Positions 7,320-7,809 of a stretch of DNA of 7,809 nucleotides are shown one piece after another. The notes below the pieces were generated by a model that did no database searches, was not told where the DNA came from, and saw only the letters and a list, made by a program, of their open reading frames with translations. Both the position numbers and the translations under genes were made by a program. The stretch comes from an uncultured Lachnospiraceae bacterium (GTDB taxonomy: Bacteria > Bacillota > Clostridia > Lachnospirales > Lachnospiraceae), in NCBI GenBank assembly GCA_947177515.1, contig CAMWUU010000155.1:1-7809 (forward strand), written 5' to 3'. Numbering within the stretch: position 1 is the stretch's first letter; each line of letters begins with the position of its first letter.

Positions 7320-7388
7320 TCATTCCTCCATAAATTTATTTACGTTTGTCGGATTTATGTCAATGTACCGGCTGGCATAATCCTGCAT
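7320..7388 (-). CDS. Possible 22-codon leader reading frame before bcd
   Basis: A frame from ATG at 7388 to TGA at 7320-7322 encodes MQDYASRY...NKFMEE. A GAGGAG (7392-7397) precedes it closely, and its end passes through the bcd ribosome binding site, so ribosomes finishing it would stop at the bcd start; its TGA overlaps the alternative bcd ATG at 7323. The peptide resembles nothing I know. It could act by translational coupling or could be a chance frame; AT-rich gaps often hold frames of this length. Confidence 0.25.
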   Translation of the reverse strand: MQDYASRYIDINPTNVNKFMEE

Positions 7389-7400
7389 TAACTCCTCTTA

Positions 7401-7471
7401 TTTTGAGTTTTGCATATTTCCTCCCCGCGTCAATGACTGTGGAAGGAAATATGCTGTTTTGGATTTTGCAT
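7401..7471 (-). repeat. Pair of 15-bp direct repeats flanking the hbd-bcd stem-loop
   Basis: TTTTGAGTTTTGCAT (7401-7415) and TTTTGGATTTTGCAT (7457-7471) differ at two of 15 positions and lie 56 bp apart, on either side of the hairpin. This may be a remnant of a local duplication. The bases are low in complexity, so chance is not excluded. Confidence 0.4.
7412..7454 (-). other. Stem-loop in the hbd-bcd gap
   Basis: On the minus strand GCATATTTCCTTCC pairs with GGGAGGAAATATGC: 14 bp with one U-G pair, around a 15-base loop. The stem starts 25 bases after the hbd stop. What follows is AAAACTCAAAATAAG, not a U-run, so it is not a standard terminator. It could protect or process the mRNA between hbd and bcd. 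The downstream arm includes GGGGAGGAAATATG, a strong ribosome-site-plus-ATG that would be hidden in the stem, but the frame behind it is only five codons. Confidence 0.55.
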
Positions 7472-7478
7472 TACTGTA

Positions 7479-7809
7479 TTACTTAGAATAATCGTAGAAG
7501 CCCTTGCCTGTCTTCTTTCCAAGCTTGCCTGCGCGCACCATCTTACGAAGCAACGGATGTGGGCGGTACTTCGGATCGCCCGTTTCATTCTGCAATACTT
7601 CCATAATGGCAAGTACGATATCAAGACCAACCAGGTCGCCGAGCGCAAGCGGTCCCATCGGATGGGATGCTCCGAGCTTCATCGCCTCGTCGATATCCGA
7701 AACGCTTGCGATGCCGTCTGCGTAAATGCCGATCGCTTCGTTGATCATAGGGATCAGGATGCGGTATACAACAAAGCCACGAGCTTCTTTAACCTCAACC
7801 GGGGTCATT
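7479..7809 (-). CDS. hbd: 3-hydroxybutyryl-CoA dehydrogenase, C-terminal part (5' end outside window)
   Basis: Reduces acetoacetyl-CoA to 3-hydroxybutyryl-CoA, the second step from acetyl-CoA to butyrate. Only the last 110 or so residues are present; the NAD-binding half lies beyond the right edge, and the ATG at 7806-7808 is internal. The helical C-terminal domain is clear: TPVEVKEA, LIPMINEAIGI, then HPMGPLALGDLVGLD, and a tail GKLGKKTGKGFYDYSK ending with TAA at 7479-7481. The family motif PGFVVNR reads RGFVVYR here: Arg is encoded at 7779-7781 and Tyr at 7764-7766. The Tyr is 94 residues from the C-terminus, which fits Asn188 of 282-residue clostridial Hbd, a conserved active-site residue. 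The rest is well kept and the frame is intact. The gene leads into bcd-etfB-etfA on the same strand, although a 164-bp structured gap separates them. Confidence 0.93.
   Translation of the reverse strand, partial: MTPVEVKEARGFVVYRILIPMINEAIGIYADGIASVSDIDEAMKLGASHPMGPLALGDLVGLDIVLAIMEVLQNETGDPKYRPHPLLRKMVRAGKLGKKTGKGFYDYSK

Noticed and set aside
7335..7363. TTGACA (7358-7363), 17 bases, then AATAAA (7335-7340) on the minus strand as a bcd promoter
   Set aside because: The -35 box is perfect, but the -10 box is only 4 of 6 and the start point would fall at about 7328, within GGAGG, cutting off the bcd ribosome binding site.
7398..7415. Five-codon frame MQNSK behind a strong GGGGAGGAAATATG
   Set aside because: Too short to call a gene, and its ribosome site is the arm of the stem-loop at 7412-7454; it is mentioned only as part of that structure.
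7320..7480. Rex (redox repressor) operator near bcd
   Set aside because: No TTGTTAA-spacer-TTAACAA palindrome is present in the gap; any such site would more likely be before the first gene of the operon, outside the window.
1..7809. CRISPR array, tRNA/rRNA genes, insertion sequences, phage or defence modules
   Set aside because: No regularly spaced repeats, no tRNA-like cloverleaf, no transposase or integrase motifs, and every long reading frame is explained by the listed genes.

Overview
The window reads as chromosome of an anaerobic, spore-forming, butyrate-producing Firmicute of the Clostridia, most likely Lachnospiraceae. The grounds are a spore photoproduct lyase, a butyryl-CoA dehydrogenase/electron-transfer-flavoprotein operon, a Firmicutes-type chemoreceptor, moderate GC and strong GGAGG ribosome binding sites. 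No genus can be fixed from the sequence alone.

Plus-strand part, 1-2207. The 3' end of an unrecognised gene (open to the left edge, stop at 254) overlaps the start of a spore photoproduct lyase gene (226-1254). A 206-bp gap follows, holding a degenerate 35-bp tandem repeat and two palindromes. Next is a short-chain dehydrogenase gene (1461-2207). A perfect 46-bp palindrome (2205-2250) whose first base is the first base of the dehydrogenase stop codon ends this convoy and, from the other side, the convergent chemoreceptor gene.

Minus-strand part, 7809-2260. In transcription order: hbd (3-hydroxybutyryl-CoA dehydrogenase, 5' end beyond the right edge), a 164-bp gap with a hairpin and a possible 22-codon reading frame, bcd, etfB and etfA, then a GC-rich terminator hairpin. 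A methyl-accepting chemotaxis protein gene follows with its own candidate promoter. hbd, bcd, etfB and etfA act together: Hbd makes 3-hydroxybutyryl-CoA, a crotonase (expected nearby but not in the window) dehydrates it, and the Bcd-EtfAB complex reduces crotonyl-CoA with NADH while, in characterised clostridial complexes, also reducing ferredoxin.

I see no CRISPR array, tRNA, rRNA, insertion sequence, phage gene or defence system, and nothing that amounts to a new multi-gene system. The points most worth a second look are: two non-conservative changes in the hbd active-site motif, one replacing the conserved Asn by Tyr; the structured hbd-bcd gap; the repeat- and palindrome-bearing gap before the dehydrogenase gene; and the unidentified gene overlapping the photoproduct lyase.
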